Shown one piece after another: positions 43,023 to 52,396 of a DNA stretch of 64,000 nucleotides; position 1 is the first letter of the stretch; each line of letters opens with the position of its first letter. The notes beneath the pieces are model-generated. The model saw nothing but the letters and a program-made list of their open reading frames with translations, made no database searches and was not told the DNA's origin. A program made the translations under genes and the position numbers. This DNA comes from an uncultured Porphyromonadaceae bacterium (GTDB taxonomy: Bacteria; Bacteroidota; Bacteroidia; Bacteroidales; Muribaculaceae). The stretch lies in NCBI GenBank assembly GCA_900540205.1, contig UQER01000002.1, positions 1-64,000 on the forward strand. The letters run 5' to 3'.

Positions 43023-44249
43023 TCAGGACGCTGAGGCCGTGCGTCTTACTATCAATGCCACAACAGGCGTAAGCAGCACACCCGCAGCCACAACAGCAAG
43101 CGTCGCTACACCTATATCGCTTGGCTGGAGCACAACAGGATAACTGTCGACACTCAGTAGGGCGGGATTCGTCCCGCCCAGCTTTACCCAGCCGAAACGG
43201 GTCTGCCCCAACACAAGCAGCGCACCGGCTATGATGCCGGCCATACCTCCGCACACCACTATCAGCCAGCCCTGCGTGCAGAAAACACGCCTGATAAAGC
43301 CACCATCGGCACCCATGGCGCGCAGAATGGCCATGTTGGGCTGCTTGTCGATAACCAGCATGGAAAGCGTGGATATGATGTTGGCCGAGGCTATAAGCAG
43401 AATGAAGGCAAGCATCACAAAGGTTATCCATTTCTCGATTGCAATCATGCGGAACGCCTGTTCCTGCTGACGGTAGCGGTCCTTGACCTCCAGCCCGTGC
43501 TCGCCGGCAAACTGCGAAAGCGCACGTTCAAGCTGTCGTGAGCCACCATCATCGGGCGTGTACACGGCAAGAGCCGTGGCCTCATCCTGATATGAAAGCA
43601 GCCGCGCGGCCACTTCATATGGTACAACCACCGCATTGCGGTCGTATTCCTCCTGCTCACACTGAAACACCCCTGTGGCTCTACACGGGCTGCGCCTGAA
43701 CGCAGCCATCGGATTTGCCGGATTGATGTTGCCCACACGGCGCGGCTCATATATGGTGAAACTGTCGAGGCCGGCTGTGGGACGCAATCCCAACTGAATG
43801 GCCACGCCGACACTCAGCAGCGCAGAATTATCTGACGACAAAACCTGCGTGCCGTCAACCATCGTGCGCCCTATCCCCGACAAAGCTATCCCCTGCTCTG
43901 TCATCCCCTTGATTACCACCGGCATCTGTCCTGACGGCGCCACCACGAAAGCCTGTTCGGATATTTCCGGCTCTACACTTTCAACTCCGTCTACTTCCTC
44001 AAGCTGTCCGGCAAGTGCCATACCATCCGGTATAACCTTCCCTTCGGCGGGGACAAGCAGATAAGGTGGATCGAACGCCGACAGCTTGCTTTGCGCAAGT
44101 TGTTCGAATCCGTTGAACACCGACAGCACGATGACCATGGCCGCCGCGGCCACAGCCACTGCGGCCAGCGATATGGCCGATATGATGTTGACGGCACCGA
44201 ACTGTTTGCGCGACAAGAGGTAGCGCAAGGCTATGCGCAGCGAAAGCAA
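43023..44249 (-). CDS. LolC/LolE-type lipoprotein-releasing ABC permease
   Basis: 408 residues: an N-terminal membrane helix, a large periplasmic MacB-like domain (about 50-270) and three C-terminal helices (FtsX fold). N-terminal LRIALRYLLSRKQFGAVNIISAIS and C-terminal ADGGFIRRVFCTQGWLIV are characteristic. It would extract lipoproteins from the inner membrane to LolA with the LolD ATPase, which is not encoded here. rbfA lies 18 bases upstream on the same strand. Confidence 0.9.
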   Translation of the reverse strand: MLSLRIALRYLLSRKQFGAVNIISAISLAAVAVAAAAMVIVLSVFNGFEQLAQSKLSAFDPPYLLVPAEGKVIPDGMALAGQLEEVDGVESVEPEISEQAFVVAPSGQMPVVIKGMTEQGIALSGIGRTMVDGTQVLSSDNSALLSVGVAIQLGLRPTAGLDSFTIYEPRRVGNINPANPMAAFRRSPCRATGVFQCEQEEYDRNAVVVPYEVAARLLSYQDEATALAVYTPDDGGSRQLERALSQFAGEHGLEVKDRYRQQEQAFRMIAIEKWITFVMLAFILLIASANIISTLSMLVIDKQPNMAILRAMGADGGFIRRVFCTQGWLIVVCGGMAGIIAGALLVLGQTRFGWVKLGGTNPALLSVDSYPVVLQPSDIGVATLAVVAAGVLLTPVVALIVRRTASAS

Positions 44250-44267
44250 TGTGACGAAGGTGTTTGG

Positions 44268-44609
44268 TTATTTATCTTCCTTGAGCAGATTGTCGATGTT
44301 CTCGATGTAGTCGAGCGAATCATCGAGATGGAAAGTCAGTTCCGGAATCTTGCGGAGCTGATAGCGCACCTGCTGGCCCAGCTCATAACGGATGGTGCGG
44401 GCGCTGCGGTTAATGTTCTCAAGAATTTCCTGCCCCTTTTCAGAGGGGAAAATCGACAGATAGGCACGCGCCACACTGAGATCCGGGCTTACCCGCACTG
44501 CCGAAACCGACACCAGTATGCCGTGGGTCTTTGCGGTCTGCCTGCGCAGGATTTCGCTGAGTTCTTTCTGTATGAGACGTGCTATCTTAGCCTGACGTGT
44601 TGATTCCAT
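44268..44609 (-). CDS. rbfA: 30S ribosome-binding factor RbfA
   Basis: 113 residues, KH-like fold, aids late 30S assembly and cold adaptation. Family pattern: RLIQKELSEIL near the N-terminus, VSAVRVSPDLSVARAYLSIFP and RTIRYELGQQVRYQLRKIPELTFHLDDSLDYI. A TAACTTTG -7 box lies at 44669-44662, about 50 bases upstream. It is followed by the LolC/E-type gene. Confidence 0.95.
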   Translation of the reverse strand: MESTRQAKIARLIQKELSEILRRQTAKTHGILVSVSAVRVSPDLSVARAYLSIFPSEKGQEILENINRSARTIRYELGQQVRYQLRKIPELTFHLDDSLDYIENIDNLLKEDK

Positions 44610-44787
44610 AATCGTTGTTGTTTTTATAGGTTGTCTGTGTGTATAACAACCGTTCCGAGCGCAAAGTTAACCAAATTGTTCCCATCAACCTTTAAAAGAG
44701 TTTAGCAATTTAGTTAAATTAATTAACAACCCAGTAAAATTCCGGCGATTCAATTAATTTTGAAACTTGTAAAGACAGCCTGCGGCC

Positions 44788-47274
44788 ATGCGGCTGTCCC
44801 ATGTAAAACATCTACAGACCTTAACTAAATATCGAACAGTGAATATACCGACTTATGTAAAAAACGCCGGACAGGGCATGCTTGCCGCAGTCATGGCAGT
44901 TATACCGGCCCTCTCTTCGGCCGCTGAACCGGTGGGCTACTACTCATCGTGCGAAGGGAAAAACGGCGAGGCACTTCTGACAGAACTGTATCACACCATT
45001 TCTGAACACATCAACGTGGGCTACAACGGCCTGTGGGAGGTGTATACCGAATCGGACGTACGCCCCGACGGCACGCTGTGGGACATATACTCCACCAAGG
45101 CATGGCCAGTGAATTTCACGAAATGCGGCAACTATTCAGTTGTCGGCGACTGTGTGAACCGCGAGCACTCGCTCCCCAAAAGCTGGTGGGGAGGCAGTCA
45201 GGAGCCGCAGTATTCCGACGCCTACCACCTCTACCCCACCGACGGCCGTGTCAACGGCCAGCGCAGCAATTACCCCTACGGGGAATGCCGCAACGGCTCA
45301 CAGCTCCCGGCCAACGGTAATGTGAAGCCTTTGGGGCGCCTCGGCACGAGCACATTCGGCGATTACACAGGTACCGTGTTCGAACCGGACAACGAATACA
45401 AGGGCGATCTGGCACGCTCTTATTTTTACATGGCCGCCTGCTACAATCACATAATCTCCACTTTCACCGAGAAAGAGGGTGCGGTGATGTTCAACGGCAC
45501 GGATTTCCCGGCATTCACCGCCTATGGCCGCGACCTGCTGCTTAAATGGCACCGTCAGGATCCAGTGAGCCCCAAAGAGGAGGCCCGCAACGAGGCCATC
45601 GCACGCTGGCAGAAAAACCGCAATCCGTTCATCGACCATCCCGAGATGGTGGAACACATATGGGGCGACAAATCCGCGGAAGCCTGGACACTGGCATCCG
45701 CCGGCATTCCGCACATCATTACGCCGGTGGACGGCAGCACAATCGAAGTGGGAACAACTGCCCTGAATGTTGCCCGAACCAAAAGGGTTGAGGTCAAGGG
45801 TGTATGCCTCACTGAAAATATCACGGTGAGCATTGCCGGTGAAGGATTCAGTGTCTCGGCCACAGCCCTCACAGCCGAGGCTGTAAACAACGGCACAGCC
45901 GTCACCATCATTTATGAATCATCCACACCGGGTACCAACACCGCCACGCTGACACTGAGCAACTCACAGACAGAAACCGTGTGCACTGTCAGCGCCGCGG
46001 CCATCGACGGGCTCCCCGCCGGTCCGGCAATCAACGTCAGCTCCACCTCATTCGAGGCCACATGGAGCTGCATCGACGAAGGTTCGGTTGACTACACCCT
46101 GAATGTAATGCGCGATGGCGTGTCAATCGCAGGCTATCCTGTACAGGTGCCTGCAGAAGATGAATCGTTATTGGTTGAGGACCTTGAATCCGGCACAACC
46201 TACACATATACAGTAGCCTCGGCTACACGTACATCTGCGCCCGTCACCGTAACAACCACCGAAGTGATTCCGTCCGTACAGATTCTTTTCGATGGTGAAC
46301 TGCAGTTCGCCGCACCCATGGGAACCGCCTCGGAAATTGCGGAACTGCTTGTCGATGCGGAAAACGTTCCCGGTAACATCACCATAACCGTCGCCGAACC
46401 CTTCAGTCTGTCGACCGACAAGGCCACATGGACCCAAAGTATAGTGCTCACCCCCGATGAGGAGCGTTTCTACATGCGCCTGTACGGCAATGAGCCGGGC
46501 GACTACACCACGGCACTTACCGTAACTGCCGACGGCTATTTCAACGATGACATTGAGGTGTCAGGCACCATCACCGACACCGCAGGAGCCTTCTGCGAGA
46601 CATTCGAGACAAACAAAAAGGGCTATGCCGAAGCTGATTACCAAGGTTCAGCAGCCCTATGGCGCACAAACGGATATGTAGACTCCACCGACCCTGCGCA
46701 CGACGGCAAGCAATGCCTGCGCATGAACAACAAGGGCGCAGGATTTCTATACATGCTCGAAGACAAAGCCAACGGAATGGGTACACTCTCATTCTGGGCC
46801 AAACCGTGGGACAATGATGTCCTGACGGTGACATTCAACGTGTCCGTTTCCGCCGACCGGGGCGAAACATGGGAAAACGCGGGATCGGTGACCGTCTCCG
46901 GAGAGAAGGGTGGAGAATACAAGCTCTACACCCTCCCCATCAACCGCGAAGGAAATCTGCGCCTGCGCATCGATCAGCCTCAGAAAGCCCGCACCATGGT
47001 TGATGATATCACCATCACAGACCACACGGGCGCATCCGGCATCGAGGAGGCAAACACCACTGAATATCACACATGGGATGCATATTGCCGCAACGGCCAG
47101 CTTGTAATGGAGAATTCCGGCGAACGGACCGACAACTTCGCCAGCGTCTACGGCATTGACGGCACAAGCCGGTATGCCTCCCTCCTTCCGGCAGGCGAAA
47201 CGGTGCTGAATCTTCCGGTAGGCCTTTACATCGTTGTGGTCCGCGACTTTGCCCGCAGGGTTGTGGTGAAATGA
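44788..47274 (+). CDS. secreted EndA/NucM-type endonuclease with Por-type C-terminal sorting domain
   Basis: 828 residues. After a signal peptide (cleavage near SSA|AEP) comes an endonuclease I domain (about 50-300), with His-Me finger residues in CVNREHSLPKSWW (H127) and DAYHLYPTDGRVNGQRSN (H147). Then beta-rich repeats (about 310-560), a jelly-roll-like domain (about 600-750), and a terminus with VYGIDG...NLPVGLYIVVV and final VVVK, which fits type IX secretion A-type sorting domains. It would degrade extracellular DNA. The first Met gives a long n-region; a GTG at 44839 would give a normal signal peptide. A TAATTTTG -7 box is at 44755-44762. Confidence 0.88.
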   Translation: MRLSHVKHLQTLTKYRTVNIPTYVKNAGQGMLAAVMAVIPALSSAAEPVGYYSSCEGKNGEALLTELYHTISEHINVGYNGLWEVYTESDVRPDGTLWDIYSTKAWPVNFTKCGNYSVVGDCVNREHSLPKSWWGGSQEPQYSDAYHLYPTDGRVNGQRSNYPYGECRNGSQLPANGNVKPLGRLGTSTFGDYTGTVFEPDNEYKGDLARSYFYMAACYNHIISTFTEKEGAVMFNGTDFPAFTAYGRDLLLKWHRQDPVSPKEEARNEAIARWQKNRNPFIDHPEMVEHIWGDKSAEAWTLASAGIPHIITPVDGSTIEVGTTALNVARTKRVEVKGVCLTENITVSIAGEGFSVSATALTAEAVNNGTAVTIIYESSTPGTNTATLTLSNSQTETVCTVSAAAIDGLPAGPAINVSSTSFEATWSCIDEGSVDYTLNVMRDGVSIAGYPVQVPAEDESLLVEDLESGTTYTYTVASATRTSAPVTVTTTEVIPSVQILFDGELQFAAPMGTASEIAELLVDAENVPGNITITVAEPFSLSTDKATWTQSIVLTPDEERFYMRLYGNEPGDYTTALTVTADGYFNDDIEVSGTITDTAGAFCETFETNKKGYAEADYQGSAALWRTNGYVDSTDPAHDGKQCLRMNNKGAGFLYMLEDKANGMGTLSFWAKPWDNDVLTVTFNVSVSADRGETWENAGSVTVSGEKGGEYKLYTLPINREGNLRLRIDQPQKARTMVDDITITDHTGASGIEEANTTEYHTWDAYCRNGQLVMENSGERTDNFASVYGIDGTSRYASLLPAGETVLNLPVGLYIVVVRDFARRVVVK

Positions 47275-47278
47275 AAGG

Positions 47279-47986
47279 TTATTTGCGCAGCACGGGCCAG
47301 ACAAAACCCTTCAGTTTTCTTACCAGTTCGGCCTCACGGCCACCGAGGTAAGAGTCGAGCAACGCATGAAACCGCGGGCTGTGGTTCATTTCGGTGAGAT
47401 GCGCCAGTTCGTGATATATCACATAATCAGATAGCTCCAGCGGCAGGAACACCAGCACATGGCTCAGGGAGATTATCCCGTTGGACGAACATTGCCCGAG
47501 AATGCGGTGCCCGCGCGATATGCGCCATCCGCCGGGCTGACGCCCCACGCTGCTTGCCAATTCCTTTGCACGCGGTATCAGCAGTTCAGGCGCCACCGAG
47601 GCTGCTATGCGGCACAGCACATCGCTGATTCCCGTCGTTGTAGAACTGTCGCCAAAGTCCCTTTCTGTTCCCACACCCACGACAGAATGAGGCACAGAGG
47701 CGCGGCCAAGCACACGGTCAGGCCGGATGCTCTGGGTGGTGACAGAAACAGAGAAACATGGAAATTCAAGCGTCTGGCCCTCGTGATATGCGAGTGTCGG
47801 GCGCTTTGCCATAAGTCTCGGCGCCATATCGTCGAGAATCTCCTCAAGCCGGTGCCGTGGCGTGCCTGCAGGCACATTGACGCAGACAATGCCGTTCTTC
47901 CACCGGGCGGTGATGCTGCGCGAGGCCGCACGCACGGTGATTCTGACATTGCCGAGCAGATGATGTTGCAGAATATGAACCGACAT
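47279..47986 (-). CDS. YgjP-type (DUF45) zinc metallopeptidase-like protein
   Basis: 235 residues, cytosolic metallopeptidase-like (M48-related YgjP/DUF45). Zinc motif HELAHLTEMNHSPRFH gives H-E-x-x-H plus a downstream His. The N-terminal half is the beta domain of this family. Function in bacteria is unknown; it often occurs as a single gene. Four bases separate its stop from that of the convergent nuclease gene, and NAD kinase follows 14 bases upstream. Confidence 0.87.
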   Translation of the reverse strand: MSVHILQHHLLGNVRITVRAASRSITARWKNGIVCVNVPAGTPRHRLEEILDDMAPRLMAKRPTLAYHEGQTLEFPCFSVSVTTQSIRPDRVLGRASVPHSVVGVGTERDFGDSSTTTGISDVLCRIAASVAPELLIPRAKELASSVGRQPGGWRISRGHRILGQCSSNGIISLSHVLVFLPLELSDYVIYHELAHLTEMNHSPRFHALLDSYLGGREAELVRKLKGFVWPVLRK

Positions 47987-48000
47987 CTCCTATTACCTCC

Positions 48001-48873
48001 TCAGCGCACACCTCCCATGCCGAGCTTGTCGCGCAGCGTATCGGTGAAAGCATGTCCGGGCTGAACCACAAGATTCACATTGAACGGTGCTCGCGTCACC
48101 ACAAGCTGTGTGTCGAGCGGAAGCGACTGCGACTTGCCGTCGACCGACAGACGGTAGCCGGTTCCGCGGGTATCAACAGAAATCCGTATTTCCGACCTGC
48201 TGCTAACCACCAGCGGCCGCATCGACAGCGAATGCGCAGCTATCGGCGAAATCACCCAGCCTTCGAGAGTCGGCGCGAGAATAGGGCCGCCCACCGAAAG
48301 ATTATAGGCCGTGGAACCGGTGGGTGTAGCGATTATAAGCCCGTCGCCAAGATAATTGAGCGATGAAGTGCCGTCGATTGTTACTGCAAGATTGAGCATG
48401 GCGGCATTGTCGCCTCGTGTGATTGCTATCTCGTTGAGGGCATGGAGGGGATGGTGTGAGGCATCGCCGGATAGCGCCACATCTATCAACGCACGCTGCT
48501 CCACAGGGCATTTCCCTGCAAGCAGACAGTTGTATATCTCCTCTTCGTTGTCGAATGTAAAAGCCGACAGATAGCCCAGATGACCGGTGTTGATACCGGC
48601 CACAGGCGTTGACTCCTCGCCTATCCAGCGGGCGGTTTTCAGGAACGCCCCGTCGCCGCCGATGCTTATGGCAAGGTCGGCATGCGGGCGGGCAGTAAGC
48701 GGCATACGGTCAAGGCCAAAGCCGAAACGCGGACCGATATTGGCTTCCAGATAGTCGAGAAACACTTCGGCAATCACAACGTCGTCGCCGCGCTTCACCA
48801 AAGTGTTCACAAGACGTTCAATCTGTCCGAAATGCCCCTCCTGATGCCGGTTACCATTGATAGCTACTCTCAT
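48001..48873 (-). CDS. nadK: NAD kinase
   Basis: Phosphorylates NAD to NADP with ATP or polyphosphate. 290 residues; GGDGAFLKTARW (about 74-85) is the ATP-binding GGDG motif, NTGHLGYLSAF and TPTGSTAYNLSVGGP are family signatures. The ATG at 48873 is chosen because the extension to 48933 lacks homology. It is transcribed with the truncated regulator gene 66 bases upstream. Confidence 0.95.
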   Translation of the reverse strand: MRVAINGNRHQEGHFGQIERLVNTLVKRGDDVVIAEVFLDYLEANIGPRFGFGLDRMPLTARPHADLAISIGGDGAFLKTARWIGEESTPVAGINTGHLGYLSAFTFDNEEEIYNCLLAGKCPVEQRALIDVALSGDASHHPLHALNEIAITRGDNAAMLNLAVTIDGTSSLNYLGDGLIIATPTGSTAYNLSVGGPILAPTLEGWVISPIAAHSLSMRPLVVSSRSEIRISVDTRGTGYRLSVDGKSQSLPLDTQLVVTRAPFNVNLVVQPGHAFTDTLRDKLGMGGVR

Positions 48874-48939
48874 ATGCCGTTGTGTTTTGTTCGTTATGAA
48901 TATCTTTCGCCGGGAAGATGCCCCGGCAGGCAAAAAACG

Positions 48940-49329
48940 CTACATCTCCAGATAGCGCAGCAGTTCGTTGATGCGGGCGCGTGCCTCGGTCTGCTCGCCC
49001 TCCGACAGGTCGCCGCGGCTGAAAATCGTCTCATAGCCGTAGCGCGCGAGTGAACGTTCGATCGAGGCGGCGTTGCGGGTGTTCACACGCAACATCACCA
49101 CCGGACGCCCGGCGGCATCGCGCATGGAGGTCACTGAAAGTGCCAGCAGCTGCGCATCGCAGTCCTCCACAGCCCGGGCCATGGCCGAAGCGCTGTAGGC
49201 ATCCGGCAGGCATGCCACCAGCAGCTCGCAGCTGTCGGAGCGGCGGGGGAGAAGTGCCTCGGCTTCTTCTGACGTCGGAAGTTCCGCCGCCATGTAGCGT
49301 TTCAGTGTTTCATTTACAGGTGCTGACAT
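48940..49329 (-). CDS. ACT-like C-terminal remnant of the CBS-domain protein next to nadK
   Basis: 129 residues. In Bacteroides the gene between nadK and pdxJ encodes a protein of about 220 residues with two CBS domains and an ACT-like C-terminus. Here only the C-terminal part aligns: SDSCELLVACLPDAYSASAMARAVEDCDA...VVMLRVNTRNAASIERSLARYGYETIF, with a short N-terminal extension (MSAPVNETLKRYM) instead of the CBS pair. It may retain a role as a small ligand-binding regulator. Identification rests on position and pattern, not on a search. Confidence 0.6.
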   Translation of the reverse strand: MSAPVNETLKRYMAAELPTSEEAEALLPRRSDSCELLVACLPDAYSASAMARAVEDCDAQLLALSVTSMRDAAGRPVVMLRVNTRNAASIERSLARYGYETIFSRGDLSEGEQTEARARINELLRYLEM

Positions 49330-49392
49330 TCGATTTATGCATTTTCCGTCCGCTTACGTCGCGGTTTCGTGCTGTAAAAATTTTTTACGCAG

Positions 49393-49427
49393 TTTCTGAA
49401 TTCTCTTGAATTTTCTGCTTAATTTTG
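49393..49427 (+). promoter_or_regulatory. pdxJ promoter
   Basis: TTTC (49393-49396), 23-bp spacer, TAATTTTG (49420-49427), about 115 bases before the pdxJ ATG. Confidence 0.6.
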
Positions 49428-49541
49428 TAGTCGGATTGTTACCGGGTGTAAGCCGGCCACATCATCCACAAAGTTATGTAATTTCGCCGATTCAGAAAAC
49501 ACATTAACGGCGGGATTAAAAAAATTTTTCATTGAGCTACA

Positions 49542-50258
49542 ATGACCACCAACCTAAGTGTAAACATCAACAAGATTGCCACTTTGCGCAATGCCCGGGG
49601 GGAAAACAATCCCGATGTGGCGCGTGTGGCGGTTGACTGCGAACAGTTCGGAGCCGACGGCATCACCGTGCATCCGCGCCCTGACCAACGACATATACGC
49701 CGCGACGACGTCATCACACTCCGTCCGCTGGTAAAGACAGAATTCAACATTGAGGGCTATCCCTCACCGGAATTCATGGAACTTGTGCTGATGGTGAAAC
49801 CCGAACAGGTGACACTGGTCCCCGATGCACCCGACGCACTGACATCGAACGCCGGATGGGACGTGGCCGCCAATATGGAATTCCTCACCGGCATTATCGA
49901 CCGTCTGCGCGAGGCCGGTATCCGCAGTTCCATCTTCGTGGGAACCGACATTGAGAACATCCGTCAGGCCGCCAAGACCGGCGCCGACCGTGTGGAACTG
50001 TACACAAAGCCCTACGCCGACCAGTATCCCCACAACCCCGAAGCCGCCGTGCAGCCGTTTGTGGAGGCATCCCGCGCCGCCCGCAAGGTTGGCCTCGGGG
50101 TGAATGCCGGACATGACTTAAGTCTGGAGAACCTGCGCTATTTCAAAGAGAACGTGCCATATCTCAACGAGGTGTCGATAGGCCACGCCCTTATTTGCGA
50201 TGCCCTCTATCTCGGCCTCCCCGAAACCATCGCCCGCTACAAAGCCTGCCTAAAATAA
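49542..50258 (+). CDS. pdxJ: pyridoxine 5'-phosphate synthase
   Basis: Final ring-closing step of the DXP-dependent vitamin B6 pathway, joining 1-deoxyxylulose-5-phosphate with 3-amino-2-oxopropyl phosphate. 238 residues. Typical segments: LSVNINKIATLRNARGE, GADGITVHPRPDQRHI, FLTGIIDRLREAGIRSSIFVGTD (near) and LGVNAGHDLSLENL. It is divergent from nadK and starts the pdxJ-exbB-exbD-tolA cluster, an arrangement typical of Bacteroidales. Confidence 0.97.
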   Translation: MTTNLSVNINKIATLRNARGENNPDVARVAVDCEQFGADGITVHPRPDQRHIRRDDVITLRPLVKTEFNIEGYPSPEFMELVLMVKPEQVTLVPDAPDALTSNAGWDVAANMEFLTGIIDRLREAGIRSSIFVGTDIENIRQAAKTGADRVELYTKPYADQYPHNPEAAVQPFVEASRAARKVGLGVNAGHDLSLENLRYFKENVPYLNEVSIGHALICDALYLGLPETIARYKACLK

Positions 50259-50317
50259 CGGCCGACACGCCAACACATTCCAAACTCATACTGCAAACAC
50301 CAACACCTTCATAACCA

Positions 50318-51004
50318 ATGATTCTTCTCGACGCCGCCATCACCGGCACCCCTGCGGCTACTGCCGCCGTTAGCCAGCAAGTTGAACTCTCGCTCTGGGA
50401 TCTCTGCCTGAAAGGAGGCCCGCTCATGATTGTGCTCGCCATCCTCTCGATTGTCAGCATCTACATTTTTGTGGAACGCGCCATCGTGGTGAACCGCGCG
50501 GCCCGCGAGGACGATTCATTCATGAAGCGCATCCGCGACTACATCCATGAAGGGGAGATTGAAAGCGCATTCAATCTCTGCAAAAAGAACGGCTCCCCCT
50601 ATTCGCGCCTGATTGCCAAAGGTATCAGCCGCATAGGCCGTCCGGTCAACGACATACTTGCCGCCGTGGAGAACACGGGCAACATCGAGATAGCCAACCT
50701 GTCGAAAGGGCTCCCCTGGCTCGCCACCACCGCCGCCGGCGCCCCGATGCTCGGATTCCTCGGCACCGTGATCGGCATGGTGCAGGCATTCTATGCCATC
50801 GCCTCGGAGGGGAATTCGGCCAACATCGCCACATTCTCGTCGGGTATCTACACCGCACTGGTCACCACCGTGGCCGGTCTGGTGGTAGGTGTAATCGCCC
50901 TGTTTGCCTACAACTATCTGGTGGCCCGCATCAACTCGGTGATGAACCTGCTCGAATCGAAGTCGATGGAATTCATGGACCTTCTCAACGAACCCGCCGC
51001 CTGA
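50318..51004 (+). CDS. MotA/TolQ/ExbB proton-channel subunit
   Basis: 228 residues, three membrane helices. It uses proton motive force to energise an envelope complex with ExbD/TolR and a TonB/TolA-like partner. Family pattern LPWLATTAAGAPMLGFLGTVIGMVQAFYAIA (two parts) is present. First gene of a three-gene set starting 59 bases after pdxJ. Confidence 0.94.
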   Translation: MILLDAAITGTPAATAAVSQQVELSLWDLCLKGGPLMIVLAILSIVSIYIFVERAIVVNRAAREDDSFMKRIRDYIHEGEIESAFNLCKKNGSPYSRLIAKGISRIGRPVNDILAAVENTGNIEIANLSKGLPWLATTAAGAPMLGFLGTVIGMVQAFYAIASEGNSANIATFSSGIYTALVTTVAGLVVGVIALFAYNYLVARINSVMNLLESKSMEFMDLLNEPAA

Positions 51005-51058
51005 CGCGCCGGCGCACCATCCCACATTCTATCACTCAACCACTCCACAGCCTGAATC

Positions 51059-51553
51059 ATGCTGAAACGCCCCAATCAAATGATGGCAGCATTCTCGATG
51101 GCCTCAATGACCGACGTGATTTTCCTGCTGCTCATATTCTTCATGGTCACCTCCACCTTCGTGTTCCCCACCGGACTTGAGGTGTCGCTGCCTCAGAGCA
51201 CCGAACAGAGCGCCGTGAAGCCCACCACACGCGTATATATCGACGCCGAACAGAATCTTTTCGCATCCACCGGCGAAGAACAGCCTCAGCCGCTGCAGAC
51301 TGATGCCCTCGTGCCGTTCCTCAAACTGGCACAGCAGCAGGATTCCACCGGCTTCATTGCCCTCTATGCCGACGAGACGGTGCCCTACGGCCGCATTGTG
51401 GAGGTGCTTAATGCCGGAGCGAGCAACAACCTGAAAATGGTGCTCGCCACCAAACCCGTGGCCAAACCTGCAGCCGAACCTATTCCGGCCGCTGTGGCCG
51501 CAACCGACCTCTCCACCAACCCTTCCGCCCCCGACGTAAAGGCCATAAAATAA
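51059..51553 (+). CDS. ExbD/TolR family protein
   Basis: 164 residues: one membrane helix near the N-terminus (about 18-38, with FSMASMTDVIFLLLIFFMVTSTF and the protonatable Asp) and a periplasmic domain. The C-terminus is extended by a Pro/Ala-rich tail (KPVAKPAAEPIPAAVAA). Partner of the ExbB-like protein encoded 54 bases upstream. Confidence 0.93.
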   Translation: MLKRPNQMMAAFSMASMTDVIFLLLIFFMVTSTFVFPTGLEVSLPQSTEQSAVKPTTRVYIDAEQNLFASTGEEQPQPLQTDALVPFLKLAQQQDSTGFIALYADETVPYGRIVEVLNAGASNNLKMVLATKPVAKPAAEPIPAAVAATDLSTNPSAPDVKAIK

Positions 51554-51592
51554 CACGGTTGAACAAACCGAAAACACGAACGCCTGTCACCA

Positions 51593-52396
51593 ATGCATAA
51601 ATCCGACCGTATAATATCCCTCGCTGTCGCCCTGCTGTTTCATCTGGCGGTGCTGCTGATTTTTCTGCACACATTTCTGCGCTTCCCGCCCGACGATGCA
51701 ACACCGTGGCCTCCGCAGCCCGAGGAATCCATCGTTCTCGACGAGGTGGAGGAGCTGTATGCTTCCGGTGAATTCGTAAGGACAGGCGACAACCTCGAAG
51801 AGCTCACCGCCCCCGACGAGCCGGCGCCATCGGACGTGAGCGCCCCCGTGCCCACACAGGATGCCGCCGACCTTGAAAACATAGGCAAAGCCGCCACACC
51901 CAAACAGACCGTCACCAGCGAGCAGCCATCGCCGGCAAAGGTGGAGAAAAAACAGAAAGGCCCCACCAAGGAGGAACTGCAGCGCGAAAAAGAACGTCAG
52001 GAGGCCCGACGCCAGCAGCAGGCCAAAAAGAACGTGGCCGACGCCACCAAAAAGGCTTTCGGCGGAGGCAAAGGGAAAGGCACAAGCGGTTCGGCCGAAG
52101 GAAACTCCACCACCGGAGCCACCAGCGGCACACCCGGCAACGGACTCAAAGGGCGCACAATCGAGAACTGGACTTCGGTGCCCTCTACCAAACTCGGCGT
52201 CATAGCCATACGGGTCAAAGTGGATGCGCAGGGACATGTGCTGAGCGCCACCTACGATGCTGCCCGCAGCTCAGGACCGGTAGCTGCCGACGCGAAAATG
52301 CGCCAGAACTGCATAGCGCGTACAAAGCAGTGCCGCTTCTCGGTTCTTGAAGGCTCGCCCGACCAGTCAGGCACCGTCACCTGGGCATTCAAATAA
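51593..52396 (+). CDS. TonB/TolA-like energy transducer
   Basis: 267 residues: N-terminal membrane helix (about 10-28), a long Pro/Glu and Lys/Glu/Arg-rich linker (KEELQREKERQEARRQQQAKK, TolA-like), a Gly/Ser stretch and a C-terminal domain (about 185-267) with GVIAIRVKVDAQGHVLSATYD, as in TonB/TolA ends. It probably completes a Tol-Pal or TonB-like complex with the two preceding genes. Its last 30 bases overlap the convergent queG gene. Confidence 0.85.
   Translation: MHKSDRIISLAVALLFHLAVLLIFLHTFLRFPPDDATPWPPQPEESIVLDEVEELYASGEFVRTGDNLEELTAPDEPAPSDVSAPVPTQDAADLENIGKAATPKQTVTSEQPSPAKVEKKQKGPTKEELQREKERQEARRQQQAKKNVADATKKAFGGGKGKGTSGSAEGNSTTGATSGTPGNGLKGRTIENWTSVPSTKLGVIAIRVKVDAQGHVLSATYDAARSSGPVAADAKMRQNCIARTKQCRFSVLEGSPDQSGTVTWAFK

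Noticed and set aside
42998..43040. Terminator between the SulP and LolC/E-type genes
   Set aside because: ACGGCCT / AGGCCGT can pair over a 29-base loop but overlaps both coding ends and lacks a T-run.
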